The notes: generated by a model from the sequence alone, not told the origin. Counted from the stretch's first letter, positions 36,488-44,685 are shown. The stretch is 56,659 bases of DNA from Trabulsiella guamensis ATCC 49490 (GCF_000734965.1 NZ_JMTB01000029.1:1-56659), one strand, 5' to 3'. Translations and numbers: made by a program.

Positions 36488-37669
36488 ATGGCACTACAAC
36501 TTTCTGGTAATGACTGGCACGGCAGCCCCCTGCTGTCACGTACATCTGGCACGAATACCTCTCACACGTGGAGTCCCTTCGGTGCTGGCACAATCACATC
36601 TCTGCCCGGCTTTAACGGCGAACGCCAGGATCCACTTTCCGGTGTGACGCATCTCGGTAACGGTTATCGCGCCTACAGTCCGATATTGCGCCGTTTTACC
36701 TGCCCGGACAGCGAAAGTCCTTTCGGTATCGGCGGTATTAATCCGTATGCGTATTGCGAAAGTGATCCGATCAATCAGACGGATCCCAGCGGCCACGGGC
36801 CAATAACATGGCTGCTGCGCAAAATCATCGGTGTCAGCATCCGCATCGGGATCAAGGCCGCGATGAGTGACAGTATGTCGGCCACGATTGCGACCCTCAG
36901 CACAGTGGAGACTGGCGTGGAAGCCGCAGCCTCTCTCGCGACGGGGGTTGCCGCAAAAGAGATGGCGGAGAAAGACCCGGCGATGGCTCGTAAGCTCGGC
37001 TGGGCATCAATGGGACTCGGTATTGCGGCCACGTTTGGCATCGCGGAAAAATTAGCGCCGCGGATCGGGCAGAAACTGGAAGGCATATCAGGAAAAATGA
37101 AACGCGTATTACCCGGCAATAACAGAAGAACCTTGTCATTGGGTGGCCCGATGCGGAACACGCGGATACATCAGGGTAATTATACTGGCCTGATGACCTA
37201 TGAGGACGTGTATAAAGGCTCTCCACGACTGAATATTCTTTCTCATGGCGCGCTTCAGGGAAACACCGGCACGTCGTTACTGGCGGTGGATAATCAGCGA
37301 TTAACACCCCGCCAGCTCCAGCTGTTACTGCAGAGAAAGGGGATTAATATTCAGAGCTATGACAACGTCAGACTGCTCTCCTGTTATTCCGCTAACGGCG
37401 GGGAAAGCTCGTTTGCCGCGCAATTCAGTGGGCTCATCCACCGTCCTGTCAAAGGATTCGAAGGCGTCCTTAATGGCTCAATCGGACCGCGGGAGCTGAC
37501 CGAACAGATGAATTTTATAACCGACAGGTACGGTTCTGAATGGCTGAGCCACTATTTTGAAGCAACGCCCTCAGCGCAGTTCAGCGTGCATAAATGGAGA
37601 CGAATTTGTAATTGTTTCAGCCAGGACTGGGATATCCCCGGTTACCGCCCTGTCACTTTCTCGAATTAA
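36488..37669 (+). CDS. Orphan RHS-core tip with clan CD peptidase-like C-terminal domain
   Basis: Protein of 393 aa; AGGA lies before the ATG. Residues about 30-105 match the end of the RHS repeat-associated core: LPGFNGERQDPLSGVTHLG, NGYRAYSPILRRFTCPDSE, INPYAYCESDPINQTDPSGH. No RHS barrel precedes it, so it is an isolated tip. After a helical Ala/Gly-rich linker (about 105-190), the C-terminal 190 residues carry LNILSHG (His253) and VRLLSCYSANGG (Cys299). A hydrophobic strand ending HG and one ending in Cys some 45 residues later is the dyad pattern of caspase-like clan CD enzymes (MARTX CPD/C80, CHAT). No signal peptide and no immunity gene alongside. Function as a secreted toxin or effector is inference. 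Confidence 0.8.
   Translation: MALQLSGNDWHGSPLLSRTSGTNTSHTWSPFGAGTITSLPGFNGERQDPLSGVTHLGNGYRAYSPILRRFTCPDSESPFGIGGINPYAYCESDPINQTDPSGHGPITWLLRKIIGVSIRIGIKAAMSDSMSATIATLSTVETGVEAAASLATGVAAKEMAEKDPAMARKLGWASMGLGIAATFGIAEKLAPRIGQKLEGISGKMKRVLPGNNRRTLSLGGPMRNTRIHQGNYTGLMTYEDVYKGSPRLNILSHGALQGNTGTSLLAVDNQRLTPRQLQLLLQRKGINIQSYDNVRLLSCYSANGGESSFAAQFSGLIHRPVKGFEGVLNGSIGPRELTEQMNFITDRYGSEWLSHYFEATPSAQFSVHKWRRICNCFSQDWDIPGYRPVTFSN
36605..36862 (+). repeat. RHS-core tip, copy 1
   Basis: This segment and 39352-39609 encode about 85 near-identical residues (from LPGFNGERQ to GIK) but differ at many synonymous sites, so the duplication is old or both came in separately. Confidence 0.8.
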
Positions 37670-37706
37670 TCAGATATCCGGGCTGCTTTCTCGCAGCCCT
37701 TTCTTC

Positions 37707-39197
37707 TTATGCCATACGTGACGCTTTCGCCAACCCAAACCAGATCCCCACTGCCAGCACCATCAGCATCGTACCGGCACTGAACAATGCCACGCTGTGT
37801 GAGGTGATAAACGCTGTTTTAGCGGCGCTCACCAGCGCATCCGCGACCGACGCAGGCAGACTGTTCGCCACTTGCATCGCTTCACCAATGGATGACGCGG
37901 CCTGGGTGGCCGCCGAGCCATCCAGCCCGTTCGGCAATACGATAGAATCGTGGTAACTGCGTGTCAGGATCAGGCCAAACAGCGCAATCCCCAGACCGGC
38001 ACCCAGTTCATAGGCCATGGTTTCAATCGCTCCGGCAGCCGCGGCTTTCTCTTTCGGTGCCGCCGCCATAATGGCCGCTGTCGAGGCCAGCAACGCACTG
38101 GCAGCGCTAAACCCGAGCAGCGTCATCAGCAGCCATGCCTGCAATTGCTGCGTGCTGAAATCGAGCATCGACAGGCCGAGAAAACTCAGCGCGCTCAACG
38201 CCATCCCCGCTGTTGCCACCTGTCGCAGACCAAAGCCGGAAACCAGCATCCCGGCAATCGGACCGCTGAAACCGCTGGCGAGCATCACCGGCAGCATAAA
38301 CATTCCCGCCTCAAACGGCGTTTTGTCATGGACAAACTGAAGCTCCTGCGCCATTAGCAGCTCGAAACCCACCAGGGTGATCATTGAGGTCATCGCCATC
38401 ATCACCCCGCTAAGAATGATTGGGTGCATAAACAGGCGCATGTCGATCATCGGCATGCGAGCAGCCAGTTGAATACGGACAAATTTGAACAGCAATACCG
38501 TGCCTGTCGCCAGGATCAGCCCTGTCATCCATACCGCCTGTTGCCCTTTCAGCGCTGTTTTTGCGCTGTAGACCAGCATCAGGATAGCGACGATCAGCAT
38601 TAATGCCTGTCCGATGTGCATGGGTTGCTCGCGACGCCCGTGCTGCGCCGGCACCACTCGCCAGCCAAGCACCATCACTACCAGCACAATTGGTACGTTG
38701 ATCAGAAATACTGATCCCCAGTAAAAATGCTCCAGCAACATTCCGCCGATCAGCGGGCCGAATGCCGCACCACCAGAACCAACCGCTGCCCACAGACCGA
38801 GCGCCATATTGCGATGGCGCGCTTCAGCGAAGGTATTGCGGATCCCCGCGAGCGTCGCGGGTACGATCATCGCCGCCCCGATAGCCAGCAACGCACGAGT
38901 GGCAATCAACCACAGGGCGCTGTCGGCCATTGCCGCTCCCAGCGATGCCAGACCAAACAGCCCACTACCGGTGAGCAGCAGGCGTTTGAAGCCAATTTTA
39001 TCCCCCAGCGCCCCCATCGGCAGCACCATGCCAGCCATCACCAGGGAATAAATATCAATGATCCAGAGTAATTCATTACCGCTGGCCCCCAGTGACACGC
39101 TCAGTGTCGGGGCGGCTACATGTAAAACAGTGGCATCAATTGCGACCGGAATGTACACCAGCACAATCGCAACTAATGTTAACCATTGGCGAAACAT
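37707..39197 (-). CDS. smvA: SmvA, methyl viologen / cationic biocide efflux (DHA2 MFS)
   Basis: Fourteen-TM drug:H+ antiporter of 496 aa, start at 39197 (MFRQWLTLVAIVLVYIPVAI) eight bases after AAAGGA. Motif D in TM1 (VYIPVAIDATVLHVAAP) and motif A in GALGDKIGFKR are present, and AVGSGGAAFGPLIGG is motif C. It closely follows Salmonella/Klebsiella SmvA, which exports methyl viologen, acriflavine, chlorhexidine and octenidine. Its repressor smvR is 628 bp upstream instead of immediately adjacent, because an RHS remnant lies between them. It converges with the first RHS tip (37 bp). Confidence 0.95.
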   Translation of the reverse strand: MFRQWLTLVAIVLVYIPVAIDATVLHVAAPTLSVSLGASGNELLWIIDIYSLVMAGMVLPMGALGDKIGFKRLLLTGSGLFGLASLGAAMADSALWLIATRALLAIGAAMIVPATLAGIRNTFAEARHRNMALGLWAAVGSGGAAFGPLIGGMLLEHFYWGSVFLINVPIVLVVMVLGWRVVPAQHGRREQPMHIGQALMLIVAILMLVYSAKTALKGQQAVWMTGLILATGTVLLFKFVRIQLAARMPMIDMRLFMHPIILSGVMMAMTSMITLVGFELLMAQELQFVHDKTPFEAGMFMLPVMLASGFSGPIAGMLVSGFGLRQVATAGMALSALSFLGLSMLDFSTQQLQAWLLMTLLGFSAASALLASTAAIMAAAPKEKAAAAGAIETMAYELGAGLGIALFGLILTRSYHDSIVLPNGLDGSAATQAASSIGEAMQVANSLPASVADALVSAAKTAFITSHSVALFSAGTMLMVLAVGIWFGLAKASRMA

Positions 39198-39222
39198 ACT
39201 ACTTTCCTTTCGTGATAAATCC

Positions 39223-39236
39223 TGGACAAGCGTCCA
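39223..39236. promoter_or_regulatory. SmvR operator-like palindrome, smvA side (1)
   Basis: TGGACAAGCGTCCA is a perfect palindromic pair TGGAC/GTCCA, 26 bp before the smvA start codon, overlapping a minus-strand TTGGAC -35 element. Confidence 0.6.
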
Positions 39237-39259
39237 ACACAGCAATTCTCCGTGAAATT

Positions 39260-39273
39260 TGAACAACTGTCCA
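39260..39273. promoter_or_regulatory. SmvR operator-like palindrome, smvA side (2)
   Basis: TGAACAACTGTCCA has the same TGNAC-N4-GTCCA pattern as the sites at 39223 and 39766. Its context (TTGAAC...GTCCA...TTTGTTA) resembles the smvR promoter beyond the palindrome. Confidence 0.6.
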
Positions 39274-39324
39274 ATTTTTGTTAAATCGGTTTCGCATCCA
39301 TGAAAACGTCTATTTTGTCAGGCA

Positions 39325-39750
39325 ATGTCTTTTTTTGCCCCGGCAACATCGCTTCCCGGCTTCAACGGCGAACGCCAGGATCCCCTTTCCGGCGTGACAC
39401 ACCCTGGCAATGGCTACCGCGCTTACAGCCCGGTTCTGCGTCGCTTTACCTGCCCCGACAGCGAAAGCCCGTTTGGCATCGGCGGCCTTAACCCCTATGC
39501 CTATTGCGAAAATGATCCTATCAACAAAACTGACCCCAGCGGCCACGGCCCCATTACCTGGCTCATTCGTAAAATCATCGGGCTGAGCGTACGCACCGGC
39601 ATCAAGAGAGTTGTGGCGAGGAGAGATACTCGTATTCCTGCTAATGGTTTGCATATCGTTATTAAGCGACGGCCCCAACTGAGTTTTCTAAAACACCCTT
39701 TATATTGGTTTAAATTGAACTACAACCCTGCACACGTAACACATCTGTAA
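39325..39750 (+). CDS. Truncated orphan RHS-core tip (probable remnant)
   Basis: ORF of 141 aa. From residue about 9 it repeats the RHS-core tip of the larger copy at 36488 (LPGFNGERQDPLSGVTHPG, PYAYCENDPINKTDPSGHG, ITWLIRKIIGLSVRTGIK), then changes to an unrelated 45-residue tail (RVVARRDTRIPANG ... NPAHVTHL). The 5' part present in the first copy (MALQLSGNDWHG...) is missing and the first eight codons look random, with no good SD. It is inserted between smvA and smvR. It is most likely a decayed or displaced tip rather than a functional gene, though an SmvR-controlled small protein cannot be excluded. Confidence 0.6.
   Translation: MSFFAPATSLPGFNGERQDPLSGVTHPGNGYRAYSPVLRRFTCPDSESPFGIGGLNPYAYCENDPINKTDPSGHGPITWLIRKIIGLSVRTGIKRVVARRDTRIPANGLHIVIKRRPQLSFLKHPLYWFKLNYNPAHVTHL
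39352..39609 (+). repeat. RHS-core tip, copy 2
   Basis: Counterpart of 36605-36862; same reading frame and direction, protein nearly identical, DNA clearly diverged at third positions. Confidence 0.8.
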
Positions 39751-39764
39751 GCCACCAAAGCAAA

Positions 39765-39794
39765 TTGAACGCCCGTCCAGGGATTTGTTATCAT
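39765..39794 (+). promoter_or_regulatory. smvR promoter with operator-like palindrome
   Basis: TTGAAC (39765-39770), 18-bp spacer, TATCAT (39789-39794). TGAACGCCCGTCCA (39766-39779) overlaps the -35 and matches the two sites before smvA, supporting autorepression by SmvR. Confidence 0.65.
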
Positions 39795-39824
39795 CGCGAT
39801 ATCATCATTACGGACGGGGTCATC

Positions 39825-40424
39825 ATGAGCTATCTGAATCGGGAAGCGCGTCGTGAAGCCATTGTGCAGGCGGCGATGCGCGTTGCGCTTTCCGGCGGGT
39901 TTTCTGCCATGACGGTGCGTCATATCGCCCAGGAAGCCAGTATGGCTTCCGGTCAGGTCCACCACCATTTCACCTCTTCCGGCGAGTTAAAGGCAGAGGC
40001 TTTTGTGCGGGTGGTGCGTGAAATGCTTGATGTCCCGCTGGCTGCCGACTGCGCCAGCTGGCGCGAAAAGCTGTTTGTCATGCTCTACAGCGAAGAAGGA
40101 AAGCTCGGCCCGCACCTGCGGCTCTGGCGCGAAGCGCAGATACTGGCGGACAGTGACAGTGATATTAAAGCCGCCTATCTGTTAACTATGACCATGTGGC
40201 ATGAAGAGACGGTCGCGATTATCCAGAAAGGTGTCGAAGCGAAAGAGTTTACGCTTAATGACACCCCTTCCGGCATTGCCTGGCGTCTGATCTCTCTGGT
40301 CTGCGGGCTGGATGGCATCTATGCACTGGGGCTGGAAGGAATGGATGATGCCGCTTTCGTCCACCATCTCCAGCAGGCTATTACGGTAGAACTTTTTACG
40401 CCCTCATCTCGTCAGAAGGTGTGA
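39825..40424 (+). CDS. smvR: TetR-family repressor SmvR
   Basis: Regulator of 199 aa starting MSYLNREARREAIVQAAM. HTH residues about 28-50 (MTVRHIAQEASMASGQVHHHF). The C-terminal domain includes HLRLWREAQILADSDSDIK and WRLISLVCGLDGIYALGLEG. It resembles Klebsiella SmvR, which represses smvA; loss of SmvR there raises chlorhexidine and octenidine tolerance. Normally smvR and smvA are immediately divergent; here an RHS fragment separates them, but matching operators remain on both sides. Confidence 0.9.
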   Translation: MSYLNREARREAIVQAAMRVALSGGFSAMTVRHIAQEASMASGQVHHHFTSSGELKAEAFVRVVREMLDVPLAADCASWREKLFVMLYSEEGKLGPHLRLWREAQILADSDSDIKAAYLLTMTMWHEETVAIIQKGVEAKEFTLNDTPSGIAWRLISLVCGLDGIYALGLEGMDDAAFVHHLQQAITVELFTPSSRQKV

Positions 40425-40425
40425 G

Positions 40426-40451
40426 GCCCGGTAAGCGAAGCGCCACCGGGC
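40426..40451. repeat. REP element between smvR and nhoA
   Basis: GCCCGGTAAGCGAAGCGCCA continuing to CCGGGC forms the imperfect palindrome of enterobacterial REP units, placed between two convergent genes as usual. It may also act as a transcription terminator or mRNA stabiliser. Confidence 0.85.
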
Positions 40452-40457
40452 AAATCA

Positions 40458-41303
40458 CTATTTCCCCGCTTCCGGGTGCGTTTCAAACGCCGCCATAATG
40501 GCCGCCAGTTCCGTCACGCTGAAACCGTGCTTACGGCTATCAACCCCCAGGCCAAAACGCTGCTGGATCACGTCATACAGCGCTTCGACGTCAGGCAGTT
40601 CTCTCTTTTCAATCACGTGGCTGTTTCCCCAATGGGTAAAACTAAAATTGGTCAGCGTCAGCTTGCCGCCGTCAGGCAGATGGCGACTCATCAGCAAATG
40701 GTGGCGGAAGTGCGACTGCGGCCAGTGTGCCGACCAGAAATTGCCCATTACGTAATCGGTGAAGTACGGTTTCGTGAGATCGAACTGGTACATTGACTGC
40801 CAGTGCTCGTGATGACTTACCTGCAGCGTCCAGTCGTTGCCTTCATTCAGTAGCCGGTACTGGCCGTGCGGTGTTTGCTGAGGAACGTCTGACAGCAGGC
40901 GGATCGGCGCGGTGAGTGTCTGACCGCCGAACCCTACATCTGCAATCCAGCGTTCTCCGCCGAGGTCGACCAGCAGCAACCGGTGCGTGCGCGGCGGCAT
41001 TTGCGCCGGATTCGCCAGAATGACGCGCCCTAACAGGCTTTGCACGTTGAACCCCAGTTCACGCAGCGCCCGTTCAAACAGCCCGTTTTGTTCGAAGCAA
41101 TACCCGCCGCGACGGGCCATAACCAGTTTGTCCTCCAGCGCGCTGTCATCAAGATGAATTTCACGCGGTAACAGAACATCGATGTTTTCAAATGGAATGG
41201 TGCAGTTGTGCGCTAAATGCAGTGCCTGCAGGGTTTCAAGGGTCACGCCAGTCTCGCCGTTCCAGCCAAGACGAGATAAATACGCCATTAAAAAAGGACT
41301 CAT
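40458..41303 (-). CDS. nhoA: Arylamine N-acetyltransferase (NhoA)
   Basis: Acetyl-CoA-dependent arylamine/N-hydroxyarylamine acetyltransferase of 281 aa, same size as E. coli NhoA. The catalytic triad is Cys in RRGGYCFEQNG (about 69), His in PRTHRLLLV (about 107) and Asp in IADVGFGGQ (about 122). It detoxifies or activates aromatic amines in the cytosol. It is convergent with smvR across a REP element, divergent from yddH. Confidence 0.95.
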   Translation of the reverse strand: MSPFLMAYLSRLGWNGETGVTLETLQALHLAHNCTIPFENIDVLLPREIHLDDSALEDKLVMARRGGYCFEQNGLFERALRELGFNVQSLLGRVILANPAQMPPRTHRLLLVDLGGERWIADVGFGGQTLTAPIRLLSDVPQQTPHGQYRLLNEGNDWTLQVSHHEHWQSMYQFDLTKPYFTDYVMGNFWSAHWPQSHFRHHLLMSRHLPDGGKLTLTNFSFTHWGNSHVIEKRELPDVEALYDVIQQRFGLGVDSRKHGFSVTELAAIMAAFETHPEAGK

Positions 41304-41436
41304 CAGGATCTCCTGCTATCGGTATTCCTTGTTTATAACGTATTTTTTCGTTGCCAGCGGTGAATTTGTGCGGTTGACTGGCGATGCTATGCTAAACAAA
41401 CCCTTACCGCTGAATAACCTTTTTTGAGGAGTCGCT

Positions 41437-42015
41437 ATGAGCCGTTTTCTCCCGGTCGAGTTAAAACATGCCAGCCGTCTGCTCAACCATGGTCCGACAA
41501 TACTTATCACCAGTTATGACGAGCAGACCGAGCGCCGCAACCTCATGGCAGCGGCATGGTCTATGCCGGTCGAGTTTGAACCACCGCGCATCGCTATCGT
41601 GGTGGATAAATCCACCTGGTCGCGGGAACTTATCGAACGTAGCGGCCAGTTCGGCATCGTTATTCCCGGCGTGGAGGCCACCAACTGGACTTACGCCGTA
41701 GGTAGTGTCACCGGTCGCGATGAAGACAAATTCAACTGCTACGGCATCCCGGTAGTGAGAGGCCCGGTATTAGGATTACCACTGATCGAAGAGAAATGCC
41801 TGGCGTGGATGGAATGTCGGTTACTGCCGGCAACGGCCGCACAGGAAAAATACGATACATTGTTTGGCGAAGTTGTCTCTGTAGCAGCCGACGCCAGCGC
41901 GTTTATCGATGGTCGCTGGCAGTTCGATGACGACAAACGCAACACCCTGCATCACCTCGGCGCGGGGACGTTCGTCAGCAGCGGCAGACTGCTGAAAGCG
42001 AATACGCAGGACTAA
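41437..42015 (+). CDS. yddH: YddH, flavin reductase-like FMN-binding protein
   Basis: Protein of 192 aa close to E. coli YddH. It has the flavin reductase-like split-barrel fold: NLMAAAWSMPVEFEPPRIAI (NxMxxxWxxP-type flavin motif, about 33-52), STWSRELIERSGQFGI, and GIPVVRGPVLGLPL. It has an SD GAGG before ATG. The physiological substrate is unknown. It is followed immediately by the convergent GlxA-type regulator (1 bp gap). Confidence 0.9.
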   Translation: MSRFLPVELKHASRLLNHGPTILITSYDEQTERRNLMAAAWSMPVEFEPPRIAIVVDKSTWSRELIERSGQFGIVIPGVEATNWTYAVGSVTGRDEDKFNCYGIPVVRGPVLGLPLIEEKCLAWMECRLLPATAAQEKYDTLFGEVVSVAADASAFIDGRWQFDDDKRNTLHHLGAGTFVSSGRLLKANTQD

Positions 42016-42016
42016 A

Positions 42017-42967
42017 TCAGACGCCGCGAAATTCCTTACGATAGCGGGACGGCGAAGTTTTCAGCGATTTCAGGAAATGGCGGCGAAGTGACGTGGCTGA
42101 GGCAAAACCCACCTGACTGGCGATAAGATCGATGGGCTGGTCTGTTTTCTCAAGAAAACGCTGCGCCACGATGAGACGCTGGTCGAGCAACCAGCGCGAA
42201 AAACTTTCACCCGTTGTCTGCTGAAAGCGCCGGGTAAAACTGCGGCGGCTCATACAGGCACGGTCGGCCAGCAAATCAATGGTCAGCGGCTGATGGAGAT
42301 TTTCCGTCGCCCAGGAAAGCGCCACGGAAAAACTGTCGCCGCGCCGCGTGTTCTGCACCGGTAACTCCACATACTGCGCCTGGCCGCCCTGACGATGTGG
42401 CGGCACGACCAGCAGGCGCGCGACGCTGTTGGCAATTTCCGCCCCCCACTTTTGCCGCACCAGATGCAGACAACAGTCGATACTGGCTGCCGTACCCGCA
42501 GAGGTCACCACATCGCCATCGTCGACATACAGCACGTCACGATCCATGCGCACTGTCGGATAACGTTGCTGGAAATCCGGCGCCCAGCGCCAGTGAGTGG
42601 TTGCCGGACGATGATCCAGCAACCCCGCCGCCGCCAGCACAAAAGCGCCCATACACAGGCCGACGATGCGGGCACCCGCCTGATGGGCTGTGCGCAACGC
42701 CGCAAGCAGCCGCTCATCAGGCTGGATCACTGACGGGTTCCAGCTCGGCACCACGACGACGTCCATACCGCTCAGCGCATCCAGCCCGTTATCGACGACA
42801 ATCGAAAACCCGGCATTGGTTTTCATCTGCCCTGGTGTGCTGGCGCAGATAGTCACTTCGCACAGCGGCGTTCCGTCCGGTGAAACCACCAGTTCAAAAA
42901 CAGCACATGGCACGGAGAGATGAAACGGAATAATGCCATCAAACGCCACAATACCAATGCGGGTCAT
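42017..42967 (-). CDS. DJ-1/PfpI-AraC (GlxA-family) transcriptional regulator
   Basis: Regulator of 316 aa started at ATG 42967, five bases after GGGAG (GTG 42973 overlaps the SD). Residues about 1-170 form an inactive class I amidotransferase-like domain with a cysteine elbow GLCMGAFVLAAAGLL (about 100). The C-terminal AraC DNA-binding domain has two HTHs (about 215-310: LLADRACMSRRSFTRRFQQ and IASQVGFASATSLRRHFLK). GlxA-type regulators often control amine or amide metabolism. It lies 21 bp after the isochorismatase gene in the same direction and probably controls that gene. Confidence 0.88.
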   Translation of the reverse strand: MTRIGIVAFDGIIPFHLSVPCAVFELVVSPDGTPLCEVTICASTPGQMKTNAGFSIVVDNGLDALSGMDVVVVPSWNPSVIQPDERLLAALRTAHQAGARIVGLCMGAFVLAAAGLLDHRPATTHWRWAPDFQQRYPTVRMDRDVLYVDDGDVVTSAGTAASIDCCLHLVRQKWGAEIANSVARLLVVPPHRQGGQAQYVELPVQNTRRGDSFSVALSWATENLHQPLTIDLLADRACMSRRSFTRRFQQTTGESFSRWLLDQRLIVAQRFLEKTDQPIDLIASQVGFASATSLRRHFLKSLKTSPSRYRKEFRGV

Positions 42968-42988
42968 CTTCACTCCCTACAGATAACG

Positions 42989-43690
42989 TTACAGTGTCAC
43001 AGGCAAATCCAGCACTTCTTGCGTAGTGCGAATTTCGGCAAACACATCCGCTACACCGGCAATTGCCGCACGCTGTAACAACGCGTGATCAATCACCCCG
43101 CCGCGCGAATCATCAATGCTGCGCGTGGCTGTCGCATCTTCAGGAATAATAACACTGAAACCCTTCGGCACCGCATCGCGCGAGGTCGTGGAAACGCACA
43201 TATGCGTCATCAGACCGGTAACAATCAGCTGTTTAATCCCTTTCGTCTTGAGCTGCTGTTCAAGATCGGTCCCGACAAAAGCACTGGGTGTCGCTTTGGT
43301 AATTATACGATCGTCTTTTGTCGGCTGAAGATCTTTATGAAACTCAGCAAAAACAGAGCCTTCAGCGAACAGTGGGCCACCTTTTGCGCCGACATGGCGC
43401 ACAAACCACACCGGGATCCCCTTCTGGTGTGCGAATTCCACCAGCTTTTTGCTGTTGTTGAGCGCTTTCATACCGTCCGGAATCACCATTTTGCCGCCGG
43501 GGAAGTATTCGTTCTGAATATCAATCACCAGCAGCCCGGTAGCCGGTGCTGACAGCGTAGTGGTGGCGGTTGCGCCACTCATGGTACGAATGGTTTTAGT
43601 ATTCACAGGTGAGAACTCCTCAGCATGGCTCAGCGCAGATGCAGAAAGCATCGCGGCGAATAAAAATGTTTTGCATAACAGCATCTTCAT
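42989..43690 (-). CDS. Exported isochorismatase-family cysteine hydrolase
   Basis: Protein of 233 aa with a clear signal peptide (MKMLLCKTFLFAAMLSASAL-SHA, cleavage about residue 24), unlike the usual cytosolic members. The D-K-C catalytic triad is visible: Asp in GLLVIDIQNEYFPGG (about 55), Lys in RHVGAKGGPLF (about 105) and Cys in THMCVSTTSRDA (about 170). Family members hydrolyse amides (nicotinamide, N-carbamoyl compounds, streptothricin) or isochorismate. Periplasmic location suggests an extracellular amide. SD AAGGAG precedes 43690 by seven bases. It forms a two-gene unit with the GlxA-type regulator. Confidence 0.85.
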   Translation of the reverse strand: MKMLLCKTFLFAAMLSASALSHAEEFSPVNTKTIRTMSGATATTTLSAPATGLLVIDIQNEYFPGGKMVIPDGMKALNNSKKLVEFAHQKGIPVWFVRHVGAKGGPLFAEGSVFAEFHKDLQPTKDDRIITKATPSAFVGTDLEQQLKTKGIKQLIVTGLMTHMCVSTTSRDAVPKGFSVIIPEDATATRSIDDSRGGVIDHALLQRAAIAGVADVFAEIRTTQEVLDLPVTL

Positions 43691-43835
43691 CATGGCACTC
43701 CTTGTGTGATGGATGCGGTCATTATTCCTGTAATTAACGTGGCGCGGCAGATATCTGTATCCCCAAAAGCGATCGCTTTGGGCCAAAAGGAGAGAAAGGT
43801 GCACGGCCCACAGGCCGTGCCAGGACTGCTACATG

Positions 43836-44468
43836 CTATTCGCTCGTGCCGGGAATAATGTCATTGCGACGCAGCACATCCTGCAACTCAGGAAGCTGAT
43901 ACACCCTCTCAGCAATGGCAAAAAATTTCGGCGTATTGTCTTTAAACCAGTCGTGACGCGGACCCCAGCTGCGCATCACCGCAATATACACATCAATCAG
44001 CGAGAGCTGTTCCCCCAGCGCGTACGGCGCGGCAACAAGCTGGCTTTCGAGCCACAGATAGAGGGTTTTACGGTACTTCTGACAGCTTTCAACCAGCTCA
44101 CGGGCTCCCGTTTCCGTCCAGCGCTCGGGGTAATCTGCGTAAGTAAACGTCGGGTAGACATTCGCCACCAGCCAGATCAGCAACCGCTGAAACTGCCGGC
44201 GTTGCGGCGTATCAGGCGGCGGCGCAAGCGCCGGATATTCATCCAGGATCATCAACGCGATAGCAGCGGTTTCGGTCATCACGCTGCCATCGGTCATTTT
44301 CAGTGTGGGGATCTGGCACAGCGGATTCAGCGCCGAAAGCGCATCCTGCTGCGGACCGGGCTGGTCAAAGCCGGTGACATCAACGAATTTGTAAGGGATC
44401 TTCGCCAGTGTCAGCATCACTTCACTGATGGCGGAGCCCCAGCCCGGTGCGCCATAAACAGTAATCAT
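43836..44468 (-). CDS. Glutathione S-transferase-like protein
   Basis: Protein of 210 aa. The thioredoxin-like N-domain (about 1-80) starts MITVYGAPGWGSAISEVML and contains LNPLCQIPTLKMTDGSVMTE, with the cis-proline and the TE(S)-A glutathione-binding motif (MTETAAIALMI). The C-terminal helical domain (about 90-205) includes GEQLSLIDVYIAVM, the usual N-capping box. AGGAGG lies six bases before the ATG. Probable role is conjugation or reduction with glutathione; substrate unknown. Confidence 0.88.
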   Translation of the reverse strand: MITVYGAPGWGSAISEVMLTLAKIPYKFVDVTGFDQPGPQQDALSALNPLCQIPTLKMTDGSVMTETAAIALMILDEYPALAPPPDTPQRRQFQRLLIWLVANVYPTFTYADYPERWTETGARELVESCQKYRKTLYLWLESQLVAAPYALGEQLSLIDVYIAVMRSWGPRHDWFKDNTPKFFAIAERVYQLPELQDVLRRNDIIPGTSE

Positions 44469-44685
44469 CAGCGACCTCCTCAGACAAACTCTGAGTATAG
44501 GTGCGGATGACTGCTTCTGCCTGCCTCGCCTTACAACGCAATCCTTATCACATCATCAGGTTACGCCAGAAAAACATTTTTAATCCTGGAATTAACCAAA
44601 TGTGCCGTTAAACTTTTCATGTCTTTAACAAATTCATTACCATGCCCGGGTTTCTTTTTTGGGTTCCTCCGCACAAGTGAGTGTC

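Noticed and set aside
43833-44510. 225-aa plus-strand ORF opposite the glutathione transferase gene
   Set aside because: Arginine/glutamine-rich antisense reading with no SD or family motif; the minus strand gives a clear GST.
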